From Planctomycetota bacterium (GTDB taxonomy: Bacteria; Planctomycetota; UBA1135; GCA-002686595): a stretch of DNA of 64,000 bases. The DNA lies in NCBI GenBank assembly GCA_020638875.1, contig JACKHS010000004.1:183072-247071 (forward strand). The letters are read 5' to 3'. Positions 7,765 to 16,441 of this stretch are shown here, one piece after another (the stretch's first letter is position 1; each line of letters opens with the position of its first letter). The notes under the pieces were generated by a model. That model worked only from the letters and a program-made list of their open reading frames with translations. It had not been told where the DNA came from and searched no databases. The position numbers and the translations under genes are program-made.

Positions 7765-8406
7765 TCAGACGGCTGCCGTCGAGTGGTCGATCGCCATCAC
7801 GCGCTCGACCCAGGCGTGCGTCTTCGCGAAGCGACCGGCGAGACGGACCCTCTTCGCTACGTACTGCAGGAGCGGGTTGAGGTCGGCGCTCGACGGATCG
7901 ACGACGACCGGGAGCACGAACGGCGCGAGCGTGAGGTCGGCCGCATTCGGCTCGTCGCCCATGAGGTACGGCGAGGCTTGCAGCGCGTCCTCGAGGCGCA
8001 CCGCGAGCTGGTTGATCGTCCGCTCCGCGAGCGCGGTCTTGTCGGGGTCGTCCTTGCCCTCGAGGAGCTGTGCCAGCATGAGCCCGAGCGCCGCGCCGAA
8101 GCCGTTGCGCGCGAGGTCCTCCCAGCGCTCGATCGCTCGCATGCCCTCGCGCGTCGACGAGAAGAGCCGCGGGCCCCCGAAGTTCGCGTCGAGGTAGCGC
8201 AGGATTCCGAACGAGTCGTAGACCTTGCGCCCATCGTGCTCGAGCACCGGCGTCAGCGGCTGCCCGGTCGCCTCGACCAGCGCCTCGCGGCCGTCGAAGC
8301 CGCCGTAGGGCACGGTGTCGAAGTCGAGGCCCTTGAGCTTCAGGGCGAGGAGGACCTTGACGTTGTTCGGGGAGGGCGGGAGCAGGTGGAGCTTGAGTCG
8401 GGTCAT
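7765..8406 (-). CDS. Glutathione S-transferase family protein
   Basis: A 213-residue two-domain GST fold. The N-terminal thioredoxin-like domain begins LKLHLLPPSPNNVKVLLALKLKGL, with Ser12 in the catalytic position. The SNAIL/TRAP-like 'DSFGILRYLDANFGG' follows. The all-helical C-terminal domain has the N-capping segment YLMGDEPNAADLTLAPFVLP. It probably conjugates or reduces electrophiles with glutathione or another thiol. The ATG at 8406 is set by the family start. It is divergent from an HxlR regulator at 8590, with a paired inverted-repeat operator between, so it is probably the regulator's target. The substrate is unknown. Confidence 0.88.
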   Translation of the reverse strand: MTRLKLHLLPPSPNNVKVLLALKLKGLDFDTVPYGGFDGREALVEATGQPLTPVLEHDGRKVYDSFGILRYLDANFGGPRLFSSTREGMRAIERWEDLARNGFGAALGLMLAQLLEGKDDPDKTALAERTINQLAVRLEDALQASPYLMGDEPNAADLTLAPFVLPVVVDPSSADLNPLLQYVAKRVRLAGRFAKTHAWVERVMAIDHSTAAV

Positions 8407-8515
8407 CGGGCTTGGGTCCGCAGGAGCGTGGTTCTGGGAGCCGGGGCGCCGCGACGTGCAGCGCGGCCGCGAGGGGCCGGCGCGTGGCGCACTGCGAGCC
8501 CCGGTAGAGAGGTGA

Positions 8516-8556
8516 CTTGCGAACAGCAAGCTATTGGATCGATTGCGAAGCGCAAG
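8516..8556. promoter_or_regulatory. Paired inverted-repeat operator for the HxlR regulator
   Basis: Two copies of TTGCGAA-NN-GCAAG occur at 8517-8530 and 8543-8556, 26 bp apart. Each is a short inverted repeat (CTTGC/GCAAG and TTGCG/CGCAA). They lie between the divergent GST and HxlR genes. HxlR proteins are winged-helix dimers that bind such palindromes, so these are likely its operators. Confidence 0.6.
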
Positions 8557-8574
8557 TGAAAAGTGGGTTCTTGG

Positions 8575-8580
8575 TACGCT
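8575..8580 (+). promoter_or_regulatory. Candidate -10 box of the hxlR-type gene
   Basis: TACGCT ends 9 nt before the ATG at 8590 and lies about 20 bp beyond the second operator palindrome. A repressor bound at 8543-8556 would cover the -35 region. Confidence 0.45.
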
Positions 8581-8589
8581 GGAGTCGCC

Positions 8590-9003
8590 ATGACTTCCCC
8601 GCAGCGCCGTTCGAACTGCCCGCTGGCCTTCGCCCTCGACCTCTTCGGGGACCGCTGGAGCCTGCTCGTGCTTCGAGACCTCGTCTTCGCGGGCAAGCGC
8701 CGCTTCTCCGAGTTCGCTGCATCTCCCGAAGGCATCGCGACCAACGTCCTCAGCGATCGACTGAGGCGACTCGAGGAGGCCGGCCTCCTCCGCCGCGAGC
8801 CCGATCCTGAGGACGGGCGCAAGGTCCTCTACTCGCTGACGGAGACCGGCTTCGGGCTCACGCCCGCGCTGTGCGAGCTGGTCCTGTGGGGCCTCGACCA
8901 GCAGCCCCCGGGCACCCCCGGACCGCCGGCGCAGCTCGTCGAGGCCCTGCGCAAGGACCGGGACGGCGCGATCGCGGCCTTGCGTCGGAAGCACTTCGGC
9001 TGA
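8590..9003 (+). CDS. HxlR-family winged-helix transcriptional regulator
   Basis: A 137-residue single-domain HxlR/MarR-like regulator. It has the family N-terminus with Cys10 (NCPLAFALDLFGDRWSLLVLRDLVF). The recognition-helix region is RRFSEFAASPEGIATNVLSDRLRRLEEAGLLRR, and the wing is DGRKVLYSLTETG. The conserved N-terminal cysteine is a redox or electrophile sensor in some family members. It probably controls the divergent GST gene and itself through the two palindromes at 8516-8556. The ATG at 8590 is preferred over an upstream in-frame codon because of the -10 hexamer and the family start. Confidence 0.92.
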   Translation: MTSPQRRSNCPLAFALDLFGDRWSLLVLRDLVFAGKRRFSEFAASPEGIATNVLSDRLRRLEEAGLLRREPDPEDGRKVLYSLTETGFGLTPALCELVLWGLDQQPPGTPGPPAQLVEALRKDRDGAIAALRRKHFG

Positions 9004-9010
9004 TCCACAA

Positions 9011-9055
9011 CGAGTCGCACCCCCTGGGCGGAGACCGCTCAGGGGGTGCGACTCG
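9011..9055. terminator. Bidirectional terminator between convergent genes
   Basis: Perfect 16-bp arms, 9011-9026 and 9040-9055 (CGAGTCGCACCCCCTG and its complement), extend inwards by five more pairs to a loop of AGA. It lies between the convergent HxlR and TPR genes and can serve both. Confidence 0.85.
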
Positions 9056-9076
9056 ATCGGCCGTACGACTCCGTTC

Positions 9077-9457
9077 TTACTGGATCACGTCCATCGAGCC
9101 CGCCGGGCCGGGCGGCGCGGCGTTGGGGTTCTTCTTGAGCTCCTCCTTCCAGGAGATCATGCGCGCCTTGGCGGCCTCGCGCTCGGCCTCCTCGATCATG
9201 TTCTTGCGCTGGTAGAACATCGAGAGGCTCGTGTGCGCGAAGGCGTCGTCGGCGTCGAGCTCGACGATGCGCTTGCCCGTCGCGATCGCTTCGTCGAGCT
9301 GCCCGGCGTGCATCTGCGCCATCGCGAGGCCGTGCAGGCCGTCGGTCCAGTCGGGGTCCTCGACGAGCGCCGCGCGGTAGGCCTCGATCGCCTCCGAGAA
9401 CTTGTTCTCGCCGAAGAGGGCCATGCCGCGCTTGTAGTGCTCGAGGCGGGTGGACAT
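9077..9457 (-). CDS. Small TPR-repeat protein
   Basis: A 126-residue protein made mostly of about three tetratricopeptide-type helix pairs: ALFGENKFSEAIEAYRAALVEDPDW, GLAMAQMHAGQLDEAIATGKRIVELDAD and TSLSMFYQRKNMIEEAEREAAKARM. The tail is Pro/Ala-rich and ends SMDVIQ. No signal peptide is seen, so it is probably a cytoplasmic adaptor. It lies 4 bp after the DUF59 gene, so the two are co-transcribed. A decayed copy of this locus sits at 7560-7735. Its partner is unknown; the context hints at Fe-S protein maturation. Confidence 0.85.
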   Translation of the reverse strand: MSTRLEHYKRGMALFGENKFSEAIEAYRAALVEDPDWTDGLHGLAMAQMHAGQLDEAIATGKRIVELDADDAFAHTSLSMFYQRKNMIEEAEREAAKARMISWKEELKKNPNAAPPGPAGSMDVIQ

Positions 9458-9461
9458 GGCG

Positions 9462-9767
9462 CTACTCCTCGTCGATGCCGAGGATCTTGCGGCCCTCCGC
9501 GGAGATGAGTTGCGGCGTCCAGGCCGGCTGCCAGACGATGTTGATGCGCGTGTCCTCGACGTGCGCGAGGGTGCCGACGCGGCGCTTGATCATCTCGGGG
9601 ATGTTCTGCGCCTCGGGGCAGGTCTGGGAGGTCAGCGTCATCTCGATCTCGACGATCGTGCCGTCGACCTTGACGGCGTAGATGAGGCCGAGGTCGACCA
9701 CGTTGACGGGGATCTCGGGGTCGAAGACCTGGCGGAGCTGATCGTAGACTTCTTCGGTGGTCGCCAT
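9462..9767 (-). CDS. DUF59/MIP18-family Fe-S assembly protein
   Basis: A 101-residue single-domain MIP18 (DUF59) protein, of the family that includes SufT, PaaD and the N-terminal part of some ApbC/Mrp proteins. The signature is DPEIPVNVVDLGLIYAV, then the Cys-bearing TLTSQTCPEAQNIP, and a C-terminal VWQPAWTPQLISAEGRK. These proteins assist iron-sulfur cluster insertion. A TAGACT hexamer at 9833-9838 could be its -10 box. It is the first gene of a two-gene unit with the TPR gene. Confidence 0.92.
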   Translation of the reverse strand: MATTEEVYDQLRQVFDPEIPVNVVDLGLIYAVKVDGTIVEIEMTLTSQTCPEAQNIPEMIKRRVGTLAHVEDTRINIVWQPAWTPQLISAEGRKILGIDEE

Positions 9768-9894
9768 GGCGGGGGGCGGCTCGTGCTGGAGAATCTCGGG
9801 GGGACTGGGTCGTCGCGGGCGACGAGCCGGAGAGTCTACACCACTACGCCCACGCGGCGGCCCCGAGACGGGGGCGGAGCCGCCAAGCGATGCC

Positions 9895-10773
9895 GTGATC
9901 CGATACCAAGGCGACGTCTACCGCCCGCCCTCCGAGGCGGACAGCCTGATCCTCCAGGCCACGCTCGGCTGCAGCTACAACCGCTGCACCTTCTGCGCGA
10001 TGTACCGCGAGAAGGACTTCCGCGTGCGGCCGCTGAGCGAGCTGCGCGAGGAGCTCGCCTGGGCCGCGCGGAGCCTCGCGGGCGTGCGCAAGGTGTTCCT
10101 GGCCGACGGCGACGCGCTGGTCGCCAAGGCGAGCTTCCTGGCCGAGTTGCTCGACGAGATCGGGCGCGCGCTGCCCGGGCTCAAGCGCGTGAGTTGCTAC
10201 GCCTCGCCCCAGGCCCTCGCCGTGCGCACCGTCGACGAGATGCGCGACCTGCGCGAGCGCGGCCTCACGCAGTACTACCTGGGCATCGAGAGCGGTCACG
10301 ACGCGGTGCTGCGCGACCTCGAGAAGGGCGTCGACGCCGCGGAGATGATCCGCGTCGCGCGCAAGGCCCACGCGGCCGGCGTGAAGCTCTCGACGATGAT
10401 CCTGCTCGGTGCGGGCGGCCGCGCGCTCTCGCGCGAGCACGCCGTCGAGTCCGCGCGCGTCGTGAACGCCATCCAGCCGCGCTTCCTCTCGACGCTCGTG
10501 ATGACGCCGGTGCCCGGCACCCCGCTGGGCGCAGCGGCGGCGCGCGGCGAGGTGGACGAGCTGGACCCGGTGGAGCTCGCCTGGGAGCTGCGTGAGCTGC
10601 TCGCCGGCCTCGAGCTGGAGGGCACGATCTTCCGCTCGAATCACGCCAGCAACTACCTGACGCTGGCCGGGACGCTGCCCAAGGACAAGGCCGCGATGGT
10701 CGCCGCGCTCGACGGTGTGTTGCGCGCCCCGGAGCGCGCGCCCTTCCGACCGAAGTGGTCGCGCGGTCTGTAG
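9895..10773 (+). CDS. Radical SAM protein
   Basis: A 292-residue radical SAM enzyme. The [4Fe-4S] cluster motif is CSYNRCTFC (CxxxCxxC), near residue 25, preceded by YRPPSEADSLILQATLG. Later motifs are YYLGIESGHDAVL (Elp3/MiaB/NifB-type SAM site) and a C-terminal LTLAGTLPKDK. It matches a COG1032-type family of unknown reaction with the conserved start 'YQGDVYRPPSEA'. I chose GTG at 9895 because the family starts there and GGGGGCGGAG lies just upstream. An upstream in-frame ATG at 9757 would add Arg/Gly-rich sequence overlapping the divergent gene. The substrate is unknown. Confidence 0.82.
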   Translation: MIRYQGDVYRPPSEADSLILQATLGCSYNRCTFCAMYREKDFRVRPLSELREELAWAARSLAGVRKVFLADGDALVAKASFLAELLDEIGRALPGLKRVSCYASPQALAVRTVDEMRDLRERGLTQYYLGIESGHDAVLRDLEKGVDAAEMIRVARKAHAAGVKLSTMILLGAGGRALSREHAVESARVVNAIQPRFLSTLVMTPVPGTPLGAAAARGEVDELDPVELAWELRELLAGLELEGTIFRSNHASNYLTLAGTLPKDKAAMVAALDGVLRAPERAPFRPKWSRGL

Positions 10774-10814
10774 CTCGCGGGCAGAATGGCCGCACCTCCC
10801 GCCTCGACACGCCC

Positions 10815-12683
10815 ATGACCCGAGCTTCACGCCTCCTCGCCGCGCTGGCGGGCCTCGCCCTGGCGACGCCGCTCAGCGCGCAGAACGCCCGCCCGCCTCA
10901 GCCCGTCGTCCTGACGAACGTGCGCCTGTCGCGCGACGCCGAGGCGCCGCCGCGCACGCTCGTGCTCGCGAACGGCCGCATCGCCGCCGTGCTCGGCGAG
11001 GGCGCCGAGTTGCCCGCGGGCGTGCGCGTGGTGGACGGCGCCGGCGCCTTGGCGCTGCCGGCCTTCGTCGACGCCTTCACGACGCGCGGGCTCGAAGCGC
11101 CCGAGGCGCCGACCGACCTCGACCGCGACAGCTCGGTCGAGGCCAACGTGCACATCGACATGCGCGAGGCCAATCGCAAGGGCATCCGTCCCGCCTTCCA
11201 CGTGGCCGACGCGCTGACGCTGGCCGACGAGGACCTCGCCGGCTGGCGCGCGCAGGGCTTCGGCGTGGTGCACGTCGCGCCCAGCGGCGAGCTGCTCGGC
11301 GGCAGCACGGCCGTCGTCAGCCTGCGCGAGGCGGCGCTGCGCGACCGCGTGCTCGCGGCCGAGGTCTACCTCGCCGCGTCGCTGCGCTCGCGCGGCTGGG
11401 GCTACCCCGGCACTTTGATGGCCTGCCACGCGCAACTGCGCCAGTTCTTCCTCGACGCGCGCCGCCAGCGCCTCTTGCTCGCGCGCTACGCCGAGGGGCG
11501 CGCCGATCGCCGGCCGCCGTACGACCGCGACTTCGCGGCGATCGACCCCGTGCTCGACGGAGCGCAGCGCCTGCTCTGCCACGCGGACAGCGAGAACGAC
11601 CTGCGGCGCTGGCTGAAGCTCGCCGCCGAACTCGACGTGCCGATCACGTTCTCGGGCGGCGCCGAAGCCTGGCGCGTGGCGAGCGAGCTCGCCGCCGCCG
11701 ACGTGCCGGTGCTGCTCGAGCTCGACTGGCCCGACGAGGCCGCCGATCCCGACGCGAAGAAGGAGGAGTCGGGCGGCAAGGGCCGCAAGGCCGCCGAGCC
11801 CGAGAGCGAGGGCGCCGCGCCGTCCACGCCCGAGGAGCCCGCGACCGGCGAGCCGCCGGCGCACGGCGAGGACATGCCCGCGCAGGAGCCCGAGAGCGCG
11901 CCCGCCGCGGAACCCGCCGGCGACGCGAAGGCCGCCAAGGACACGGACGAGTACGAGGAGCCGCTGGGCGTGCGGCGCGAGCGGCGCCGGCGCTGGCTCG
12001 AGCTGCGCGACTGCGCGCTGCGCCTGCACGAGGCGGGCGTGACCTTCGGTCTCGGTTCCGGCGACGTGCCCCCGAAGAAGCTCGTCGAGCGCGTGCGCAC
12101 CCTCGTCGAGGCCGGCCTGCCCGAGGACGTCGCGCTCGCGGCGCTCACCTCGCGCGCGGCCGAGCTCGTCGGCCTCGCCGGCCACGTCGGCCGGCTCGAG
12201 CCGGGCATGGACGCGGACATCGCGCTGTGGAGCGCGTCGCCCTTCCAGAAGAAGGCCACGCTGCAGCGCCTGTTCGTCGACGGCGCCGAGTACGAGTTCG
12301 AGGCCGCCGCCGCGCCGGCCGGCGCGCCCGACGAGGGCGTGCAGCTCAGCGGCACCTGGTCGCTGACGTACGAGGCGCAGGAGGGCGCGCCCGCCAAGCT
12401 CGTGCTCGTCATGGACGAGGCGGGCGCGGTGACCGGCACGCTGTCGTTCACGCCGCCGGACGGCAGCGAGGTCAGCGCGACGCTCGAAGGCACGGTCAGC
12501 GGCGCGGACTTCTCGCTGCAGACGCAGCTCGACCTCGAGGGCTTCGCGGCCGAGATGCGCATCGAGGGCACGCTGAGCGGCGACGAGATGTCGGGCGACG
12601 CCACCTGGAAGTACTCCGGCGGCGAGGAGACCCAGGCCTTCCGAGGCACCCGCGTCCAGGATCCCCAGGAGCTGCTGCGATGA
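10815..12683 (+). CDS. Secreted amidohydrolase-like protein lacking the metal-binding HxH
   Basis: 622 residues with a cleavable signal peptide (LLAALAGLALATPLSAQ). Residues 30-70 form the amidohydrolase beta-sandwich half (VVLTNVRLSRD...LVLANGRIAAVLGEGA). The expected metal-binding HxH after strand 1 is replaced: LPAFVDAFTTRGLEA. A Glu/Pro/Ala-rich low-complexity insert follows around residues 310-385. The typical closing sequence is GLAGHVGRLEPGMDADIALWSASPF. A C-terminal beta-rich domain (LSGTWSLTYEAQEG...) ends the protein. It is probably a catalytically inactive, periplasmic imidazolonepropionase-like paralogue. It overlaps the next gene by ATGA. Confidence 0.8.
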   Translation: MTRASRLLAALAGLALATPLSAQNARPPQPVVLTNVRLSRDAEAPPRTLVLANGRIAAVLGEGAELPAGVRVVDGAGALALPAFVDAFTTRGLEAPEAPTDLDRDSSVEANVHIDMREANRKGIRPAFHVADALTLADEDLAGWRAQGFGVVHVAPSGELLGGSTAVVSLREAALRDRVLAAEVYLAASLRSRGWGYPGTLMACHAQLRQFFLDARRQRLLLARYAEGRADRRPPYDRDFAAIDPVLDGAQRLLCHADSENDLRRWLKLAAELDVPITFSGGAEAWRVASELAAADVPVLLELDWPDEAADPDAKKEESGGKGRKAAEPESEGAAPSTPEEPATGEPPAHGEDMPAQEPESAPAAEPAGDAKAAKDTDEYEEPLGVRRERRRRWLELRDCALRLHEAGVTFGLGSGDVPPKKLVERVRTLVEAGLPEDVALAALTSRAAELVGLAGHVGRLEPGMDADIALWSASPFQKKATLQRLFVDGAEYEFEAAAAPAGAPDEGVQLSGTWSLTYEAQEGAPAKLVLVMDEAGAVTGTLSFTPPDGSEVSATLEGTVSGADFSLQTQLDLEGFAAEMRIEGTLSGDEMSGDATWKYSGGEETQAFRGTRVQDPQELLR

Positions 12684-15250
12684 GCCCGCGCACCACGACC
12701 CTCGTCCTCGCGCTCGCGCTGCTCACGCCCTGCGTGCGCGCGAACGAGCACCCCTACGAGACCGACGTCGAGCGCGCGCCCGCGCTGCGCACCGGCGGCA
12801 CGTGCGTGATCCGCAACGTGACCATCCACTCCGCCGTCGCGCCGCCGCAGGTCGGCGACGTGCTCGTGCTCGACGGGAAGATCGCCGCCGTCGGTACGGT
12901 CGACGCGCCCGCGGGCATCGTCGAGATCGACGGCACCGGCAAGCACCTCGCGCCGGGCGTCGTCGACTGCCACTCGCACATGGCGATCGAGCGCGGCGTC
13001 AACGAGGGCAGCGTCGCGATCTCGGCCGAGGTCGACATCTCCGATTCGCTCGACCCGACCGACGTGACGATCTACCGCGCGCTCGCCGGCGGCGTCACCA
13101 CCGCGCGCCTCTTGCACGGCTCGGCGAACCCGATCGGCGGCAAGCACGAGGTCGTCAAGCTCAAGTGGGGCCGCACGGCCGACGAGCTGCGCTTCCCCGG
13201 CGCGCCGGAAGGCATCAAGTTCGCGCTGGGCGAGAACGTCAAGCGGCCCGGCGCCAGCGGGCGCGGCCGCTTCCCGGCCACGCGCATGGGCACCGCCGCC
13301 GTGTACGAGCGCGCGTTCCAGCGCGCCGAGGAGTACGCGCGCGACTGGGAGGCCTACCGCGCCGCCGTCGGCGCCGGCGAGGACCCCGCGCCGCCGCGCC
13401 GCGACCTGCGCCTCGAGACGCTCGCGGGCATCCTCAGCGGCGACGTCGTCGTGCACTGCCACTGCTACCGCGCGGACGGGATCCTGATGATCCTCGACGT
13501 CGCGCGGCGCTACGGGTTCACCATCGGCACGCTGCAACACGTGCTCGAGGGCTACAAGGTGGCCTTCGAGATGGCGCAGGCGGGCACGGGCGGTTCGACC
13601 TTCGGCGACTGGTGGTCGTACAAGGTCGAGGCGTACGACGCGATCCCGCAGAACGCGTTCTTGATGGACGAGGCCGGCGTGCTGTCGTCGGTCAACTCCG
13701 ACAGCGACGAGATGATGCGGCGCCTCTACGGCGAGGCGGCCAAGTCCGTGCGCTACGCGGGCATGGACCGCGTGCGCGCGCTCGGGCTCGTGACGCTGTT
13801 CCCCGCGCAGCAGCTCGGCATCGGCGACCGCGTGGGCTCGATCGAGCCCGGCAAGGACGCCGACCTCGTGCTGCTCACGCGCGAGCCGCTGTCGTCGCTG
13901 GGCCGCGTCGAGTGGACCATGGTCGACGGCGAGGTCGAGTTCGAGCGCCGCGACACCTTCGGGTTCGACGCCGCGCCGCTCGTCGCGGCGGCGCCCACCG
14001 CGTCGCCGGCGGCCGAGCTCGAGTGGGACCCGGCGGGCGGCGAGCTCGTCGCGCTGCGCGGCGGCACGCTGCACACCGTCTCGGGCCCGGTGATCGAGGA
14101 CGGCACGCTGCTCATGCAGGGCGGCAAGCTCCTCTACGTGGGCCCTGCGCGCGAGCTGCCGCTCGCGGCGCGCGTCGTCGACGTCACCGGCAAGCACGTC
14201 TGGCCGGGCCTCGTCGCGCTCAACACGTCGCTCGGCCTGCGCGAGATCGAAGCCGTGGACGTGACCGTCGACACGCGCGAGATCGGCGGCAACCAGCCCG
14301 ACCTCGAGACGCTCAAGGCGATCAACGCCGAGTCCGCGCACGTCGGCGTGACGCGCTACAACGGCGTGACTCGCGCGGAGGTCGCGCCGCAATCGGGCGG
14401 GCCGATCCTCGGGCGCTCGTCGGTGATCGACCTCGACGGCGACAACTGGCAAGAGCTCGCCATGGTCGAGGCGGACATGCTCCACGTCGACTTCCCGCGC
14501 GTCTCCAACGCCGAGAAGAAGAAGGAGATGCCGAAGGAGGCCGAGGAGCTGCGCAAGCTCCTGCGCGCGGCGCGCGAGTACGCCGACGTCGTCGAGGCCG
14601 CGCGCGCGGCCGGCACGGCGCCGCCCGACTACGACGCGCGGCTCGAGGCGCTCGCGCCGTACGCGCGCGGCGAGGCGCGCATCGCGCTGCACGCGAGCAA
14701 CGCGCAGACGATCCTCTACGCGCTGCGCTTCGCCGCGGACGAGCACCTCGACGTCGTGCTCTTCGGTGCCAGCGAGGGCTGGAAGGTGGCCGACCGCATC
14801 GCGGCCGCGGGAGTGCCCGTGGCCGTGGGGCCGGTGCTCGCGCTCCCGAACTCGGAGTACGACCCGTACGACGCGCCCTTCGCGAACGCGGCCGCGCTGC
14901 GCCGCGCCGGCGTCGAGATCGCGCTGATGTCCGACGACCAGGAGAACCCGCGCAACCTCGCCTTCCACGCGGCGATGGCGAGCGCGTTCGGACTGCCGGC
15001 CGAGGACGCAGTGCGCGCGATCACGCTCGGGCCGGCCGAGGTGCTGGGGCTCGGCGATCGCCTGGGGAGCCTCGAGCCGGGCAAGATCGCCGACGTGGTC
15101 GTCACCGACGGCGACCTGCTCGAGATCGCGAGCCCGGTCGAGTACGTCTTCATCGACGGCGTGCAGACCTCGCTCGAGAATCGTCAGACGCGCTTCTACG
15201 AGAAGTACGCGGCGCGCCTGGAGCGCCTGAAGTCGCAGGCGCCGCGCTGA
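12680..15250 (+). CDS. Secreted tandem amidohydrolase (one active, one degenerate domain)
   Basis: 856 residues with a signal peptide (TLVLALALLTPCVRA). The first domain, about residues 35-440, is a complete imidazolonepropionase-like amidohydrolase: DCHSHMAIERG supplies the HxH, HCHCYRADGILMI and GTLQHVLEGY supply further His ligands, and SVNSDSDEMMR the Asp. The second half, about residues 455-856, repeats the fold, but the HxH position reads VALNTSLGLRE. Its HASNAQT and MSDDQENPRN remain. It probably hydrolyses a cyclic amide or dipeptide in the periplasm. It overlaps the upstream paralogue by 4 nt (ATGA), so translation is coupled. Confidence 0.85.
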   Translation: MSPRTTTLVLALALLTPCVRANEHPYETDVERAPALRTGGTCVIRNVTIHSAVAPPQVGDVLVLDGKIAAVGTVDAPAGIVEIDGTGKHLAPGVVDCHSHMAIERGVNEGSVAISAEVDISDSLDPTDVTIYRALAGGVTTARLLHGSANPIGGKHEVVKLKWGRTADELRFPGAPEGIKFALGENVKRPGASGRGRFPATRMGTAAVYERAFQRAEEYARDWEAYRAAVGAGEDPAPPRRDLRLETLAGILSGDVVVHCHCYRADGILMILDVARRYGFTIGTLQHVLEGYKVAFEMAQAGTGGSTFGDWWSYKVEAYDAIPQNAFLMDEAGVLSSVNSDSDEMMRRLYGEAAKSVRYAGMDRVRALGLVTLFPAQQLGIGDRVGSIEPGKDADLVLLTREPLSSLGRVEWTMVDGEVEFERRDTFGFDAAPLVAAAPTASPAAELEWDPAGGELVALRGGTLHTVSGPVIEDGTLLMQGGKLLYVGPARELPLAARVVDVTGKHVWPGLVALNTSLGLREIEAVDVTVDTREIGGNQPDLETLKAINAESAHVGVTRYNGVTRAEVAPQSGGPILGRSSVIDLDGDNWQELAMVEADMLHVDFPRVSNAEKKKEMPKEAEELRKLLRAAREYADVVEAARAAGTAPPDYDARLEALAPYARGEARIALHASNAQTILYALRFAADEHLDVVLFGASEGWKVADRIAAAGVPVAVGPVLALPNSEYDPYDAPFANAAALRRAGVEIALMSDDQENPRNLAFHAAMASAFGLPAEDAVRAITLGPAEVLGLGDRLGSLEPGKIADVVVTDGDLLEIASPVEYVFIDGVQTSLENRQTRFYEKYAARLERLKSQAPR

Positions 15251-15319
15251 TTCGGCGCGCTACGCACCAATGCCGGGTCGACTACGATCCCGGCCTTCGG
15301 GTACCCTCCCGCCCCGCTC

Positions 15320-15325
15320 TACACT
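15320..15325 (+). promoter_or_regulatory. Candidate -10 box of the first CBS gene
   Basis: TACACT lies 68 nt before the ATG at 15394. This gene also has a clear ribosome-binding site (AAGGAG), unlike the leaderless-type genes. Confidence 0.3.
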
Positions 15326-15393
15326 GGATCCACAGACTCCACGAACCTCCCGGCGCACGTCGCGCCGGCCGCCGGACGGCACAAGGAGTAGCC

Positions 15394-16221
15394 ATGAAAG
15401 TCGCCAAGGTCATGACGCGCGAAGTCATCACGGTCGCGCCCGACTGCCCGCTGGACGAGGCCATCCGCCTCTTCGAGTCCTGCCGCTTCCGGCACCTGCC
15501 GGTGGTGGAGAAGGGCCGTCTCCTGGGCATGATCTCCGACCGGGACATCGCCCTCTCGACCGGCTGGATCCTGCAGGCCTACCGACAGGACTCGGAAGGC
15601 TCCGGCCCGTCGACCGTGGGCCAGATCATGCACGAGCACGTGCGCAGCGTCGGCCCCAACGCCCCGCTCTCGGAAGCCGCCACCATCGTGCTCGACCATC
15701 GCGTCGGCGCGGTGCCCGTGGTGACCGACGGTGAGCTGCAAGGGCTCGTCACGACCACCGACCTGCTGCGCGCCTGCCACGCGCCCAGCGCCGACAGCGA
15801 CTGGCGCGTGCCGGAGGGCATGCTGGTCCAGGACGCGATGACGCGGGACGTGCGCACGGCCGGCCCCGACATGCTGATGGAGGACGCGATCGACCTGTGT
15901 CAGCACGAGTCGGTCCGCCACCTGCCGGTCGTCGAGAGCGGCCGCATCGTCGGCATGGTCTCCGACCGCGACCTGCGCTTCGGCCTGGGTCAGGAGATCA
16001 TCTCGGACATGCTGGCGCAGGAGGAGGGCCGCCTCGAGGTCCCGCAGACGCCGCTCTCGGCGCTGATGAGCATGGAGGTGGTGACGATCGGCGCCCACGA
16101 GTCGCTGGCGAAGGCCGCCGAGCAGATCCTCCAGCACGGCTTCAGCGCGCTGCCGGTGGTCAAGGACGGCAAGCTCGTCGGCATCCTGACCAACACGGAC
16201 ATCCTGCGTAGCTGCGCCTGA
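15394..16221 (+). CDS. Protein with four CBS domains
   Basis: 275 residues made only of four CBS motifs, that is, two Bateman modules. Their cores are FRHLPVVEKGRLLGMISDRDI, VGAVPVVTDGELQGLVTTTDLL, VRHLPVVESGRIVGMVSDRDL and FSALPVVKDGKLVGILTNTDIL. CBS pairs bind adenine nucleotides or S-adenosylmethionine and report energy state; there is no effector domain here. AAGGAGTAGCC precedes the ATG, a good ribosome-binding site. It is followed by a hairpin and by a close paralogue at 16442, so the pair arose by tandem duplication. Confidence 0.93.
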   Translation: MKVAKVMTREVITVAPDCPLDEAIRLFESCRFRHLPVVEKGRLLGMISDRDIALSTGWILQAYRQDSEGSGPSTVGQIMHEHVRSVGPNAPLSEAATIVLDHRVGAVPVVTDGELQGLVTTTDLLRACHAPSADSDWRVPEGMLVQDAMTRDVRTAGPDMLMEDAIDLCQHESVRHLPVVESGRIVGMVSDRDLRFGLGQEIISDMLAQEEGRLEVPQTPLSALMSMEVVTIGAHESLAKAAEQILQHGFSALPVVKDGKLVGILTNTDILRSCA

Positions 16222-16245
16222 GGCGGAGCGTCCCCACGGGGATCG

Positions 16246-16280
16246 GCGGGCCGGGGCACCTCGCAGGTGTCCCGGCCCGC
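16246..16280 (+). terminator. Terminator hairpin after the first CBS gene
   Basis: 15-bp arms, 16246-16260 and 16266-16280, with one G-T pair and loop TCGCA. No T tract follows. It separates the two CBS genes, which are then probably independent units. Confidence 0.75.
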
Positions 16281-16441
16281 GCGTTCGGACGTACGCCGCG
16301 CGCCCCCGGGCGCCGGGGGCGCACGGGTCCGGTCCTTTGCCCCTGGCGAGATTCGGGATCGGGCCTATCTTCGAAGTCCCAATTCCGAGGACCCCCCCCC
16401 TCTTCGCAGCCAGAAGGCCCGTACCGCCGGGCCGCGACCCC

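Noticed and set aside
11486..14968. A 1160-codon minus-strand open frame opposite the amidohydrolase genes
   Set aside because: It has no recognisable domain and biased composition, and the plus strand carries signal peptides and conserved motifs.
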